This document shows, one piece after another, positions 17,885 through 26,363 of a stretch of DNA of 64,000 nt. Origin of the DNA: PoT sp049331405. Its GTDB lineage: Bacteria; Planctomycetota; Planctomycetia; Isosphaerales; Isosphaeraceae. The number at the start of each line of letters is the position of its first letter. Position 1 is the first letter of the stretch. The translations under genes were made by a program, and so were the position numbers. The stretch spans positions 6,758,001-6,822,000 of the forward strand of contig NZ_CP186274.1 in the NCBI RefSeq assembly GCF_049331405.1, given 5' to 3'. The notes beneath the pieces were generated by a model, which was not told the DNA's origin, ran no database searches, and saw only the letters and a program-made list of their open reading frames with translations.

Positions 17885-17914
17885 GCCAGGATCAAGCCGG
17901 GCCCGGATCCTGGC
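17885..17914 (-). terminator. Hairpin after the metallophosphoesterase gene
   Basis: GCCAGGATC (17885-17893) pairs with GATCCTGGC (17906-17914). The loop contains the palindrome CCGGGCCCGG, which also occurs about 28 bp to the left. There is no strong U-run, so it may be a factor-dependent terminator or only a GC-rich fold. Confidence 0.4.
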
Positions 17915-17932
17915 GACGACGTGAGGTGCGGA

Positions 17933-19810
17933 TCAGCGCGAGCGGGCGAGCGTCGGGGCCGGGGCGGGCTTGTCGATGATGAGCCGGTCGACCTCGCGGC
18001 CTTCGAGATCCCAGGTGCGGTAGGTCAACCGATTCTGGGTCGCGTCGATGTCGATGGTCTGATAGGTCGAGACCTGACTGAAGCTGGTCGCGGTGTAGTC
18101 CCTTGGGTCCACGTCGCAGTACTTCTCGCCCGAGACGGAGACGACGTACGTGGTCCCCAGGGCGTTCGACTCCACCGGGCGATTGCCGTGCATCGGGTAG
18201 GTGCGGAGGTACGCGTGGTCGTGCCCCTGGAAGACCATGTCGACGTGGTGCTTGTCGATGACCGGCACCCAGGCCTCGCGGAGCGCCGGGTTCTGCCGGG
18301 TCGGGTGCGAGGCGTAGATCGGGTGGTGGAACATCACGAACTTCCAGGTGGCCCGCGTCCGGGCGAGGATCGTGTCGAGCCAGTCCGCCTGGGCCTGGGC
18401 GGCGTCGGCGTCGAAGACGGCCCTCGTGCTGTCGAGCACCGCGATCAGGCTGTCGCCATACTCGAACGAGTAGACGAGCTTGGGGTCGGAGTTCGCCGGG
18501 CCGTTGCGGGGCAGGTCGAAGTTGGTGGAGTAGAGCCAGGGGCCGCGGTCGAGGTACTCGTGGTTCCCCACGCAGGGCATGAGCGGGAGCCTGTCGAAGA
18601 CCCCCTCGGCCCGCAGGAAGAAGTGGTCCCAGTTCGTCCGCTCGTTGCCCCGGTCCACGAGGTCGCCGGCCAGCAGCAGGAAGCCGGCGTCGGGATTCCG
18701 CTCGCGGGCCTTGTGCAGGAGTTTGCCCCAGCCTTCGAGGCCGCACTGGGCGTCGCCCATGTAGAGAAATCGGTAGTCGCGGACCTGCACAGGGGCGGTC
18801 CTCACCGCTTGCCAGCGGGTCCAGCCTTCAGCCGAGCCGTCACCGACTGCGTAGAGGTAACGCCGATCCGGCTCGAGCCCGTCGACCGTGACGCGGTGGC
18901 GCCGGACGACGGGGTCGTTGAGGAGTTCCCGGATCTCGACGCGGGTCGAGTCGCCGCAAAGGGTGCGGATCGAGAGCGAGTCGTGGGGTTCGGACTCCAT
19001 GCCAACGGCCGGGGCGATCCGGAGCGCCGTGTGCTTCACGGCCTCGCTCGTGCGCCAGGTCCAGGACAGGCTCCGGGCCGGGTCGTTGCCGAAGGCGATG
19101 GCGACCTGATCGGGGGCCGAGCCGGAGACGACGTGCGTCTTCCAGACCCGCCCCTTCGCCAGGACGGTGGAGTTCCTCGCGTCATGCGGGGTCCGCAGAA
19201 GGCTCGCGCCCCGGAGCATCTCCGGCAGCCTCTCGATCCTGGTCTCGTGCCCCGAGGTCGTGCTGACCCCTTTACCCGCTGTTGCGACGGAGACGGCCTC
19301 GGGCGAGAGCTTCGTGATCGAGAGCGTTCCCCCCGTCGCAGGTCGCACAAAGGCGACGTAGTGCGAAGGGGATGCCCGGTCGAGCCCGTTCACCCCCAGG
19401 CCGATCCAGCCGGGCTCGAACCGCTTGCGGAAGATGGGCCAGTCCTCTCCCTCGATCCGCAACGTCTCCGAGACCCTGACGTATTTCTGGTCGGCCAGCC
19501 AGAAGGGGATCGCCGAGGGGCTGGCGGCGATCTCGACGATGGCCGGGCGATCCACCTCGAAGCGGAGGTAGCCGCGGCCGAGTGCATCGCGCTCCTCGTC
19601 GTTGAGCGCATTCAGGACCATCGCGCCATGAGGCGCGAGTTTCGAGAGCTCGGCCGCCGATCTCGTCTCGCTCAGGCGCTTGCCGATCGAGCTGAGCGTC
19701 TCGTCGGCCGAGGGAAGTTGATCGACGGGGATCTTACCTCCGCAGGCGGGCAGCATGAGGGCTGCGAGCAGGATCGGCACCAAGCATCGGACTGTGCACG
19801 AGCGTTCCAT
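17933..19810 (-). CDS. Metallophosphoesterase lipoprotein (purple-acid-phosphatase-like)
   Basis: A 625-residue protein. ATG 19810 gives a signal peptide ending in the lipobox LPAC near residue 23, so it is lipid-anchored. The N-terminal 330 residues include a fibronectin-like segment (GLEPDRRYLYAVG near 320) as in purple acid phosphatases. The calcineurin-like catalytic domain follows with all motif blocks: YMGDAQ near 348, LLAGDLVDRG near 380, CVGNHEYLDRG near 412, MFHHPIY near 495 and FQGHDHAYLR near 527. It probably hydrolyses phosphomonoesters or diesters in the periplasm. An in-frame ATG exists further upstream (19936) but would bury the lipobox signal. It lies downstream of a 560-bp gene-free region. 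Confidence 0.85.
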   Translation of the reverse strand: MERSCTVRCLVPILLAALMLPACGGKIPVDQLPSADETLSSIGKRLSETRSAAELSKLAPHGAMVLNALNDEERDALGRGYLRFEVDRPAIVEIAASPSAIPFWLADQKYVRVSETLRIEGEDWPIFRKRFEPGWIGLGVNGLDRASPSHYVAFVRPATGGTLSITKLSPEAVSVATAGKGVSTTSGHETRIERLPEMLRGASLLRTPHDARNSTVLAKGRVWKTHVVSGSAPDQVAIAFGNDPARSLSWTWRTSEAVKHTALRIAPAVGMESEPHDSLSIRTLCGDSTRVEIRELLNDPVVRRHRVTVDGLEPDRRYLYAVGDGSAEGWTRWQAVRTAPVQVRDYRFLYMGDAQCGLEGWGKLLHKARERNPDAGFLLLAGDLVDRGNERTNWDHFFLRAEGVFDRLPLMPCVGNHEYLDRGPWLYSTNFDLPRNGPANSDPKLVYSFEYGDSLIAVLDSTRAVFDADAAQAQADWLDTILARTRATWKFVMFHHPIYASHPTRQNPALREAWVPVIDKHHVDMVFQGHDHAYLRTYPMHGNRPVESNALGTTYVVSVSGEKYCDVDPRDYTATSFSQVSTYQTIDIDATQNRLTYRTWDLEGREVDRLIIDKPAPAPTLARSR

Positions 19811-20371
19811 GCTCGAACCCCTTCCCTGGGCGCTGGAGGACGAGGACTTACCGAACACGTACATAACGGAATTCGTCCCGGCCTCAAAGAGCGAATTCCT
19901 TGAGTTTTCCGGGCTTTCCTCGCATTCGATCGCCAAAGCTTCGATTGACGATAGGCCTTCCTGGCTCAGGCCCCGATGGCATCTAAACTGGGGGTCCAGA
20001 TCGCGCGTTTGAGCAATGGTTTTCTCGATGACGGCTTGGCCGTGATCGATCGAAGTTCCTGGCTCAACACTCGGATCTCATTCGAGGCCTGGATCGCTCG
20101 CAAGGGTTGTAGGGGTACAGCGGCCTGCGAGGCTCTCGCGGAGTGGGCCGTTTTGCGGCGAACTCCGGATTTGCATGCCACAATTGTCCATGTTCCGACC
20201 TGTGCCGATGGCGTCAGGTGGTCCCTTTCGGCCGGATGATCGGGGATCGGCGGCGACGGGATGGCTCCGCACCCGAAGTCCGTGACAGGGATGTGTCGTC
20301 GGGCGCGCGGATTGCTGTTCCCACTCCCAATTTTGTCATTGCATCTGAATAAAGAATTGCTGAGAGGCCCC
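19811..20371. other. Gene-free divergent region between phosphoesterase and glgX
   Basis: Several short open frames cross this 561-bp region on both strands, but none has a start site or protein-like sequence that persuades me. It probably holds the promoters of both divergent genes. A weak minus-strand promoter candidate is at 19860-19887. The end near glgX is more A+T-rich (around 20325-20360). Confidence 0.55.
19860..19887 (-). promoter_or_regulatory. Weak promoter candidate for the metallophosphoesterase gene
   Basis: On the minus strand TTGAGG (19887-19882), a 16-bp spacer and TATGTA (19865-19860) lie about 50 bp before the gene start. The -10 match is poor. Confidence 0.25.
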
Positions 20372-22543
20372 ATGCCCAAGATCTCGAACTTGCTCCAAGG
20401 CGATCCCGAACCGCTCGGCTCGACGGTGACGCCCGAGGGGATCAACTTTGCTTTCCAATCCGCCTCCGCGACCCGGCTCGAACTCCTCTTGTTTGATAAT
20501 ATCGCCGATCAACGACCGAGCCAGGTGATCCCGCTCTCGCCCGAGACCAACCGGACCGGCGATATTTGGCACATCTTCGTCGAGGGATTGCCGAACAAGA
20601 CCCTGTACAATATCCGGGTCGACGGCCCCTACAACCCGGCCTCGAACGGGACGCGCTGCAACGTCGCCAAGACGCTGCTCGATCCCTATGCTGTGGCCGT
20701 GACTGGGGACTTCTACTGGCAGCCGGGCGATGCCCTCGGGTACGACAACACCGATCCCGAGGATCCGGACCGTCACCTCCGCCCCAGCCATGTGGATAAT
20801 GTGGCGGGAGCCCCGCGCTGCGTGGCCTATCGGAGCGACTTCGACTGGGAGGAGGACCGTCACCCGGACATCCCCATCGAAGAGTCGATTATCTACGAGG
20901 TCAACGTCCGCGGCTTCACCCGGCACCATTCGTCCGAGAGCGACCTGGCCGGCACCTATCGCGGGTTCATCGAGAAGATCCCGTATCTCAAGGAGCTGGG
21001 GGTCACGGCGGTCGAGCTGCTGCCGATCATGGAGTTCGACCAGTTCGACGGCCCCTTCCGCGACCCCGAGACGGGCGAGCGATTGGCGAACGCCTGGGGC
21101 TACAACACGGTCGCCTTCTTCGCCCCCGAGTCGCATTACAGCTACTACGGCAAGCTCGGCCAGCAGGTCGACGAGTTCAAGATGCTCGTCCGCGAGCTGC
21201 ACAAGAACAACATCGAGGTGATCCTCGACGTGGTGTTCAACCACACGCGCGAGGGGAATCACTACGGCCCGACGGTCAGCTTCAAGGGCCTGGACAACAA
21301 CATCTACTACATGCTGGCCCCGAAGCCGGAGTTCTACAACGACTTCACCGGCTGCGGCAACACGCTGAACTGCAATCACCCGGTCGTCCGGAAGTTCATC
21401 CTCGATTGCCTCCGTTACTGGGTCACGGAGATGCACGTCGACGGCTTCCGCTTCGACCTCGCGGCGGTCTTCGCCGTCGACGTGGATCAGCAGGAGAAGG
21501 GCAAGACGCCAATCATCCACGAGATCGAGACCGACCCGGTCCTTTCCCGGATCAAGCTGATCGCCGAGCCCTGGAGCATCCGCCAGTATCGGCTCGGCAG
21601 TTTCTCCGACCGGCGCTGGGCCGAGTGGAACGGCAAGTTCCGCGACACGGTCCGCAAGTTCGTGAAGGGGGATGCGGGCGTTACCGGCGAGCTCGCCACG
21701 CGGATCGCCGGCTCGTACGACCTCTTCTCGCCGAGCCCCGACTCGGAACGCTCGCCGTTCCATAGCATTAACTTCGTCTCCTGCCACGACGGCTTCACGC
21801 TCAACGACCTCGTCTCCTACAACGAGAAGCACAACCATCGCAACGGCGAGGGCAACCGCGACGGGGCCAACGACAACGAGAGCTGGAACTGCGGCTACGA
21901 GGGGGAACTCGCGAATGCAGACCTCCCCGAGGAGGAGAAGGCCGCCATCGACCAGCTCCGTCGCCAGCAGATCAAGAACTTCCTGTCCCTCCTCTTCCTC
22001 TCGCAGGGCACGCCCATGCTGCTCTACGGGGACGAGATGAGGCGCACTTCGGAAGGCAACAATAACGTCGTCTTCCAGGACAACTCCCTGAACTGGATCA
22101 ACTGGGAGTTCGCCAAGAAGCACTCCGAGATCCTCCGGTTCACGAAGCTCATCATCGCCTTCCGCAAGCGACACCAGATCGTCCGCCGCTGGCGATACCT
22201 CACGGGCGACGAGGTCGAGACGCCGATCCTCCGCAACATCAACTGGCACGGCGTCCGGCCCGCCGAGGCCGACTTTTCCGAGTCGTCGCGATTCCTGGCA
22301 TGGGAGCTCGAGGCCTTCCAGACCGACCAGCGCTCGGACGTCCCCATCTACGTCGCGGCGAACTCGTTCTGGGAGCCCTTGACGGTGGAGCTTCCCCCGA
22401 TCGAGGGCCGCCGCTGGTATAGAGTGGTCGACACCTCCCTGCCCCCCGGCGAGGATATCGTCCCCGAGGAAGAAGCCTTCTTCCTGCCCGAGACGAGCTA
22501 TACCGTGCGGCCCCGCTCTACCATCGTGCTGGTCGCAAAGTGA
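20372..22543 (+). CDS. glgX: Glycogen debranching enzyme GlgX (GH13 isoamylase type)
   Basis: A 723-residue GH13 enzyme that hydrolyses alpha-1,6 branches of glycogen or limit dextrins. An N-terminal CBM48-like beta domain (residues 1-150) precedes the catalytic barrel. The four conserved regions are DVVFNHT near 285, GFRFDLA with the nucleophile Asp near 362, LIAEPW with the acid/base Glu near 398, and VSCHDGF with the transition-state Asp near 473. The tail is a beta-sandwich domain. TGAGAGG sits just before ATG 20372; an in-frame GTG- or ATG-like extension to 20261 lacks family sequence. No other glycogen gene is adjacent. A strong hairpin follows the stop. Confidence 0.93.
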   Translation: MPKISNLLQGDPEPLGSTVTPEGINFAFQSASATRLELLLFDNIADQRPSQVIPLSPETNRTGDIWHIFVEGLPNKTLYNIRVDGPYNPASNGTRCNVAKTLLDPYAVAVTGDFYWQPGDALGYDNTDPEDPDRHLRPSHVDNVAGAPRCVAYRSDFDWEEDRHPDIPIEESIIYEVNVRGFTRHHSSESDLAGTYRGFIEKIPYLKELGVTAVELLPIMEFDQFDGPFRDPETGERLANAWGYNTVAFFAPESHYSYYGKLGQQVDEFKMLVRELHKNNIEVILDVVFNHTREGNHYGPTVSFKGLDNNIYYMLAPKPEFYNDFTGCGNTLNCNHPVVRKFILDCLRYWVTEMHVDGFRFDLAAVFAVDVDQQEKGKTPIIHEIETDPVLSRIKLIAEPWSIRQYRLGSFSDRRWAEWNGKFRDTVRKFVKGDAGVTGELATRIAGSYDLFSPSPDSERSPFHSINFVSCHDGFTLNDLVSYNEKHNHRNGEGNRDGANDNESWNCGYEGELANADLPEEEKAAIDQLRRQQIKNFLSLLFLSQGTPMLLYGDEMRRTSEGNNNVVFQDNSLNWINWEFAKKHSEILRFTKLIIAFRKRHQIVRRWRYLTGDEVETPILRNINWHGVRPAEADFSESSRFLAWELEAFQTDQRSDVPIYVAANSFWEPLTVELPPIEGRRWYRVVDTSLPPGEDIVPEEEAFFLPETSYTVRPRSTIVLVAK

Positions 22544-22561
22544 TGATGTGCTGATATCATG

Positions 22562-22602
22562 AAGCGAACGAGGCGGGATAATCAGTCCCGCCTCGTTCGC
22601 TT
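22562..22602. terminator. Bidirectional-type terminator hairpin after glgX
   Basis: A perfect 17-bp stem pairs AAGCGAACGAGGCGGGA (22562-22578) with its complement at 22586-22602 around a 7-nt loop. TTTGTTTCG follows on the plus strand. It separates glgX from the convergent DUF1549 gene. Confidence 0.85.
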
Positions 22603-22632
22603 TGTTTCGTCGATTGGCGACAGGATTCGTCA

Positions 22633-24825
22633 TCAATCGATGTAGATGAACTCGTTGGTGTTGAGTAATGCCAGGCAGAGGTGGGACCACGACGGGTCCT
22701 GAGCCAGGAAGGCACGGCCGAGTTCGAGCTCGAAGGCGTCGGGCTCCCGGCTGAACGCCAGGAGATACGCGAGCCGGAGGCGGGCCTCGATGTCGTGGGG
22801 GAAAGCGTGTTCGAGCCGTGCGGCCATGCCCTGGGCCGATTCGCTGGCGAACTCGCTATTCAGGAGGGATAGGGCCTGGGGCGCGATTGTCGTCACGGCG
22901 CGTTGCGGGCAGCTCGCGTTGGTGTCGGGGCGGTCGAAGGCCTCGAAGAAGGGATATCTGAGGTTGCGCCGGACGAAGACGTAGAGGCTGCGACGGTCGC
23001 GTTGATGTTCATCTGCCGAGACGGGCCAGACGGCGCCCTTGCTGCTCAACTTCGTCAGTTCGGCGGGGAGCTTGGGGAAGACCGGCGGCCCTCCCATCCC
23101 CGCTTGAAGCTGACCCGAGGCGGCGAGGAGGCTGTCGCGGATCGCCTCGCCATCCAGGCGTTGTCGTCGATAGCGCCAGAGCTGCTGGCCTTCGGGATCG
23201 ACGGCGAGCCCCTTCGCCTGCGGGCGCGAGGACTGGCGATATGTCGCGCTCGTGACGAGGAGCCGGTGCATCGCCTTGAGGCTCCAACCCCGCTCGACGA
23301 ATTCCGAGGCGAGCCAGTCGAGCAACTCGGGATGCGACGGCTCGGCCCCCATGATGCCGAAGTCACTCGGCGTCGCGACAAGTCCGCGGCCAAAATGATG
23401 CTGCCAGAGCCGGTTGACCAGGACGCGAGACGTTAGCGGGTGGTCCGGCTTCGCAAGCCAATCGGCCAGCGTCGACCGTCGCCCGCTGGATTTGGGGAAT
23501 GTCGGGATCGTCGGCTCCGGTCCCGGCTCGATGGCGGGTGGAAACCCGGGGGTGACCTCCGGCCCCTTCATGTTGAAATCGCCTCGCTTCAACAGATACG
23601 TGGGCGAAGGCTTCGCGCCGTCCTCATCGATTCCCCGGGCGATCGGGAGCCGCGCAGGGGGCGACTTCTGGCGGCGATCGACTTCGGCCAGGAGCAACTG
23701 CCGGATCCGGGCCGTGGTCGGGTCGAATGCCAGAGTCCAGGCGCGGGGTCGGATGCGACGGTCGTGGCGCAGCGCGTCGAAGACCATCGCGACGTCATGC
23801 GCGTTCCGCTCATTCTCGGGCTTCTGGAAGGCGGCGACCACGTCGTCATTGAGTCCCCTGGGGACTCCCGCCGCGAAGATGCGGCGCACCTGAGATTCGA
23901 GGCCGATCAGGCTTTTTTGCAGGTCGGCGGTTTCGCGCAACCAGCGCTCAAGGCCTTGCTCGTGCTCGATCCGCTCGGCGCGAGAGGCCACGGGGTAGTC
24001 GTCGCGGAATCGCGCGGGGCCGAAGAACGATTGGAGCCGATAGAAGTCGACCTGACGGATCGGGTCGGTCTTGTGGTCGTGGCAGCGGGCGCAGCCGATC
24101 GTCAGGCCGAGGAAGGCCAGGCCCGTCGTCTCGGTGATGTCGTTGAGCGCGTTCTGCCGCCGGAGGCCCTGGTCGTTGAGGTCGACCATGTCGGGATAGC
24201 AGCGGTTGAATCCCGTGGCGATGAAGGCCGAAGGGTCGTCGGGGGCGGCCTCGTCCCCGGCGAGTTGCAGGCGCATGAAGGCGTCGTAAGGGAGGTCGCG
24301 GTTCAGGGCGGCGACGACCCAGTCGCGATAGCGCCAGGCATCGTCGCGGGCCTGGTCGAACTCGAAGCCGTCGGTGTCGGCGTAGCGAGCCAGGTCGAGC
24401 CAGTGCTGGGCCCAGCGCTCGCCGTATCGAGGGCTCGCCAGCATGCGGTCGACGGCTTTCTCATAAGCATCGGCCGAGCGGTCGGTGAGGAACCGTTTCA
24501 AGTCCTCGACATCGGGGGGCAGCCCGGTCAGGTCGAACGCGAGTCTCCGCAGCAAGGTGGCGCGGTCGGCCTCGGGCGAGGGTTCCAGCCCTTCCTCCTC
24601 GAGGCGGGCGAGGATAAAGGCGTCGATCGGGTTCCGAGCCCAGCCGCGATGCTCGACCTCCGGCAAGGGGGGGCGCTTCGGGGGCACAAAGGCCCAGTGC
24701 GTCTCATCTTTACCCGCCGAGGCCTTCTCTTCGGCGAATGAGAGAACACCGACGAGCGACGCACCCAGCAGGGCGAGACTTCGAAGGCTCCATCTCAAGG
24801 CAAAGGAGTCGTCCTGGCCAGTCAT
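22633..24825 (-). CDS. DUF1549/DUF1553 protein (planctomycete cytochrome-associated)
   Basis: A 730-residue exported protein with an N-terminal signal or anchor (residues 12-31). The DUF1549 domain spans about 60-270 and contains LAFDLTGLPP and RYGERWAQHWLDLARYADTD. A CARCHDHKTDP motif near residue 243 could bind haem c or another metal. The DUF1553 domain spans about 440-715 with LVNRLWQHHFGRGLV and NTNEFIYID at the end. This family is nearly confined to planctomycetes and relatives; its biochemical role is unknown and thought to involve extracellular polymer use or electron transfer. It lies 16 bp after the DUF1501 gene in one operon. It lacks an N-terminal PSCyt1 haem domain found in many relatives. 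Confidence 0.88.
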   Translation of the reverse strand: MTGQDDSFALRWSLRSLALLGASLVGVLSFAEEKASAGKDETHWAFVPPKRPPLPEVEHRGWARNPIDAFILARLEEEGLEPSPEADRATLLRRLAFDLTGLPPDVEDLKRFLTDRSADAYEKAVDRMLASPRYGERWAQHWLDLARYADTDGFEFDQARDDAWRYRDWVVAALNRDLPYDAFMRLQLAGDEAAPDDPSAFIATGFNRCYPDMVDLNDQGLRRQNALNDITETTGLAFLGLTIGCARCHDHKTDPIRQVDFYRLQSFFGPARFRDDYPVASRAERIEHEQGLERWLRETADLQKSLIGLESQVRRIFAAGVPRGLNDDVVAAFQKPENERNAHDVAMVFDALRHDRRIRPRAWTLAFDPTTARIRQLLLAEVDRRQKSPPARLPIARGIDEDGAKPSPTYLLKRGDFNMKGPEVTPGFPPAIEPGPEPTIPTFPKSSGRRSTLADWLAKPDHPLTSRVLVNRLWQHHFGRGLVATPSDFGIMGAEPSHPELLDWLASEFVERGWSLKAMHRLLVTSATYRQSSRPQAKGLAVDPEGQQLWRYRRQRLDGEAIRDSLLAASGQLQAGMGGPPVFPKLPAELTKLSSKGAVWPVSADEHQRDRRSLYVFVRRNLRYPFFEAFDRPDTNASCPQRAVTTIAPQALSLLNSEFASESAQGMAARLEHAFPHDIEARLRLAYLLAFSREPDAFELELGRAFLAQDPSWSHLCLALLNTNEFIYID

Positions 24826-24841
24826 CGATGAGCCCCCGAGG

Positions 24842-26272
24842 TCAGGCGAGAATTCCCTGGACGACCTTGCCGGCCGTGTCGGTGAGGCGTTCTTCCCGGC
24901 CGTTGACCGGGTAGGTGAGCCGGGTGTGGTCGAGCCCCATCAGGTGCAGGATCGTGGCATGGAGGTCGTGGACGTGGACGCGGTCGACCTCGGCGCGGAG
25001 GCCTACGGCATCGGTCTCGCCGAAGACGGTCCCCCCCTTGATGCCCGCGCCCGCGAACCAGTACGCGAACCCGTGCGGGTTGTGGTCGCGGCCCTTCCCC
25101 TGCTCCGACATCGGCATCCGGCCGAACTCGCCGCCCCAGACGACGAGCGTGGAGTCGAGCAGCCCTCGGCTCTTGAGATCGGTCAGGAGCCCGGCGACAG
25201 GGCGATCGGTCCTCGCGGCCATTGCCAGATGATTGGCCTCGACGTCATAGTGGGCGTCCCAGCCGTTGACGTCTCCCGAGTAGAGCTGCACGAAGCGGAC
25301 CCCGCGCTCGACGAGCCGCCGAGCCAGGAGGCAACGCGTGCCGAAGTCCTCGGTCGTGCGATCGTCGAGCCCGTAGAGTGAGCGAGTCGCGGCCGACTCC
25401 CGGCTCAGGTCCACGGCCTCGGGCGCCGCGCTCTGCATGCGGTAGGCGAGTTCGTACGACTCGATCCGGGCGGTCAGCTCGGCGTCGTCTCCGACGCGCT
25501 CGAGGTGATGAGTGTTGAGGCCCCTGGCCAGGTCGAGCATGCCCCGTTGTTCCTGCCTCGAGACGGTCTGATGCGGGCGGAGGTCGAGGATCGGACTCGC
25601 GCCGCCTCGCATGATGGTCCCCTGATGGCTCGCGGGCAGGAAGCCGGCGCCATATGCGGGAGGTCCTCCCTTGATGCCACCCCTCGGGTCGGGCAGGACC
25701 ACGAAGGCGGGGAGGTCCTGGTTCTCGGTCCCGAGCCCGTAACTGACCCAACTGCCGAGGCTTGCCTTCCCCATCAGGGTCGAGCCGGTGTTGATCTGGT
25801 AGACGGCCTGCGGGTGGTTGACGCTGTCCGCCCAGCACGAGCGGACCACCGCGAGGTCGTCGGCGCAGTGGTGCAGGTGCGGGAAGAGGTCGGAGATCTC
25901 GAGCCCGCTCTCCCCGCAACGAGCAAAGGTCCGCCGAGTGGCGAGCAGCGGATTGGCCGCGACCTTCCGGCGTGTGGCCACCATCCCGAAACTAGCGGGT
26001 AGAGGCTGGCCGGCGAGTCGCTGCAATTCCGGCTTGGGATCGAAGGTCTCGAGGTGGCTGGGGCCGCCGTGCATGAACAGGAAGATGACCCGCTTCGCTT
26101 TGGGCGGGAAATGCGGCACCTGCGGTGTGCTCGGGGATTCAGCGGCGCGAGCCAGGTCGTTCTGCAGCAGCCACGACAGGGCGAGCGAGCCGAACCCCGC
26201 GCCGGCTTCTTTCAGGAAGGAACGTCGCGAGTTCGTGGAAGAATCCTCGTGATCGCTTAACTGTGGCCGCAT
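24842..26272 (-). CDS. DUF1501 protein, Tat-exported
   Basis: A 476-residue protein with a twin-arginine signal (SRRSFLKEAGAGFGSLALSW) and then the DUF1501 fold, related to alkaline phosphatase/sulfatase-type enzymes. Typical blocks are IFLFMHGGPSHLETFDPKPE near residue 70, VQLYSGDVNGWDAHYD near 335, WGGEFGRMPMSEQGKGRDHN near 395 and an HDLHATILHLMGLDH end. Acidic and His residues in these blocks suggest a metal site. ATG 26272 is preferred, with GAGG 5 nt upstream and the Tat motif close to the N-terminus. First gene of the pair with the downstream DUF1549 gene; the physiological substrate is unknown. Confidence 0.88.
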   Translation of the reverse strand: MRPQLSDHEDSSTNSRRSFLKEAGAGFGSLALSWLLQNDLARAAESPSTPQVPHFPPKAKRVIFLFMHGGPSHLETFDPKPELQRLAGQPLPASFGMVATRRKVAANPLLATRRTFARCGESGLEISDLFPHLHHCADDLAVVRSCWADSVNHPQAVYQINTGSTLMGKASLGSWVSYGLGTENQDLPAFVVLPDPRGGIKGGPPAYGAGFLPASHQGTIMRGGASPILDLRPHQTVSRQEQRGMLDLARGLNTHHLERVGDDAELTARIESYELAYRMQSAAPEAVDLSRESAATRSLYGLDDRTTEDFGTRCLLARRLVERGVRFVQLYSGDVNGWDAHYDVEANHLAMAARTDRPVAGLLTDLKSRGLLDSTLVVWGGEFGRMPMSEQGKGRDHNPHGFAYWFAGAGIKGGTVFGETDAVGLRAEVDRVHVHDLHATILHLMGLDHTRLTYPVNGREERLTDTAGKVVQGILA

Positions 26273-26363
26273 GCGTGCCTCGCGTTGGTCACGATGGCTC
26301 CGGTCCAGACGGATCAACCTTCGTCCGATACACTACCACGAAGTCGGCAAGCTCGCACGAGTC

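Noticed and set aside
17921..19903. 660-codon plus-strand frame opposite the phosphoesterase gene
   Set aside because: The minus strand encodes a lipoprotein with intact metallophosphoesterase motifs.
20336..22690. 784-codon open frame on the minus strand opposite glgX
   Set aside because: The plus strand carries a full GH13 enzyme with all catalytic motifs; the antisense frame is Val/Glu/Asp-biased, typical of antisense reading of high-G+C genes.
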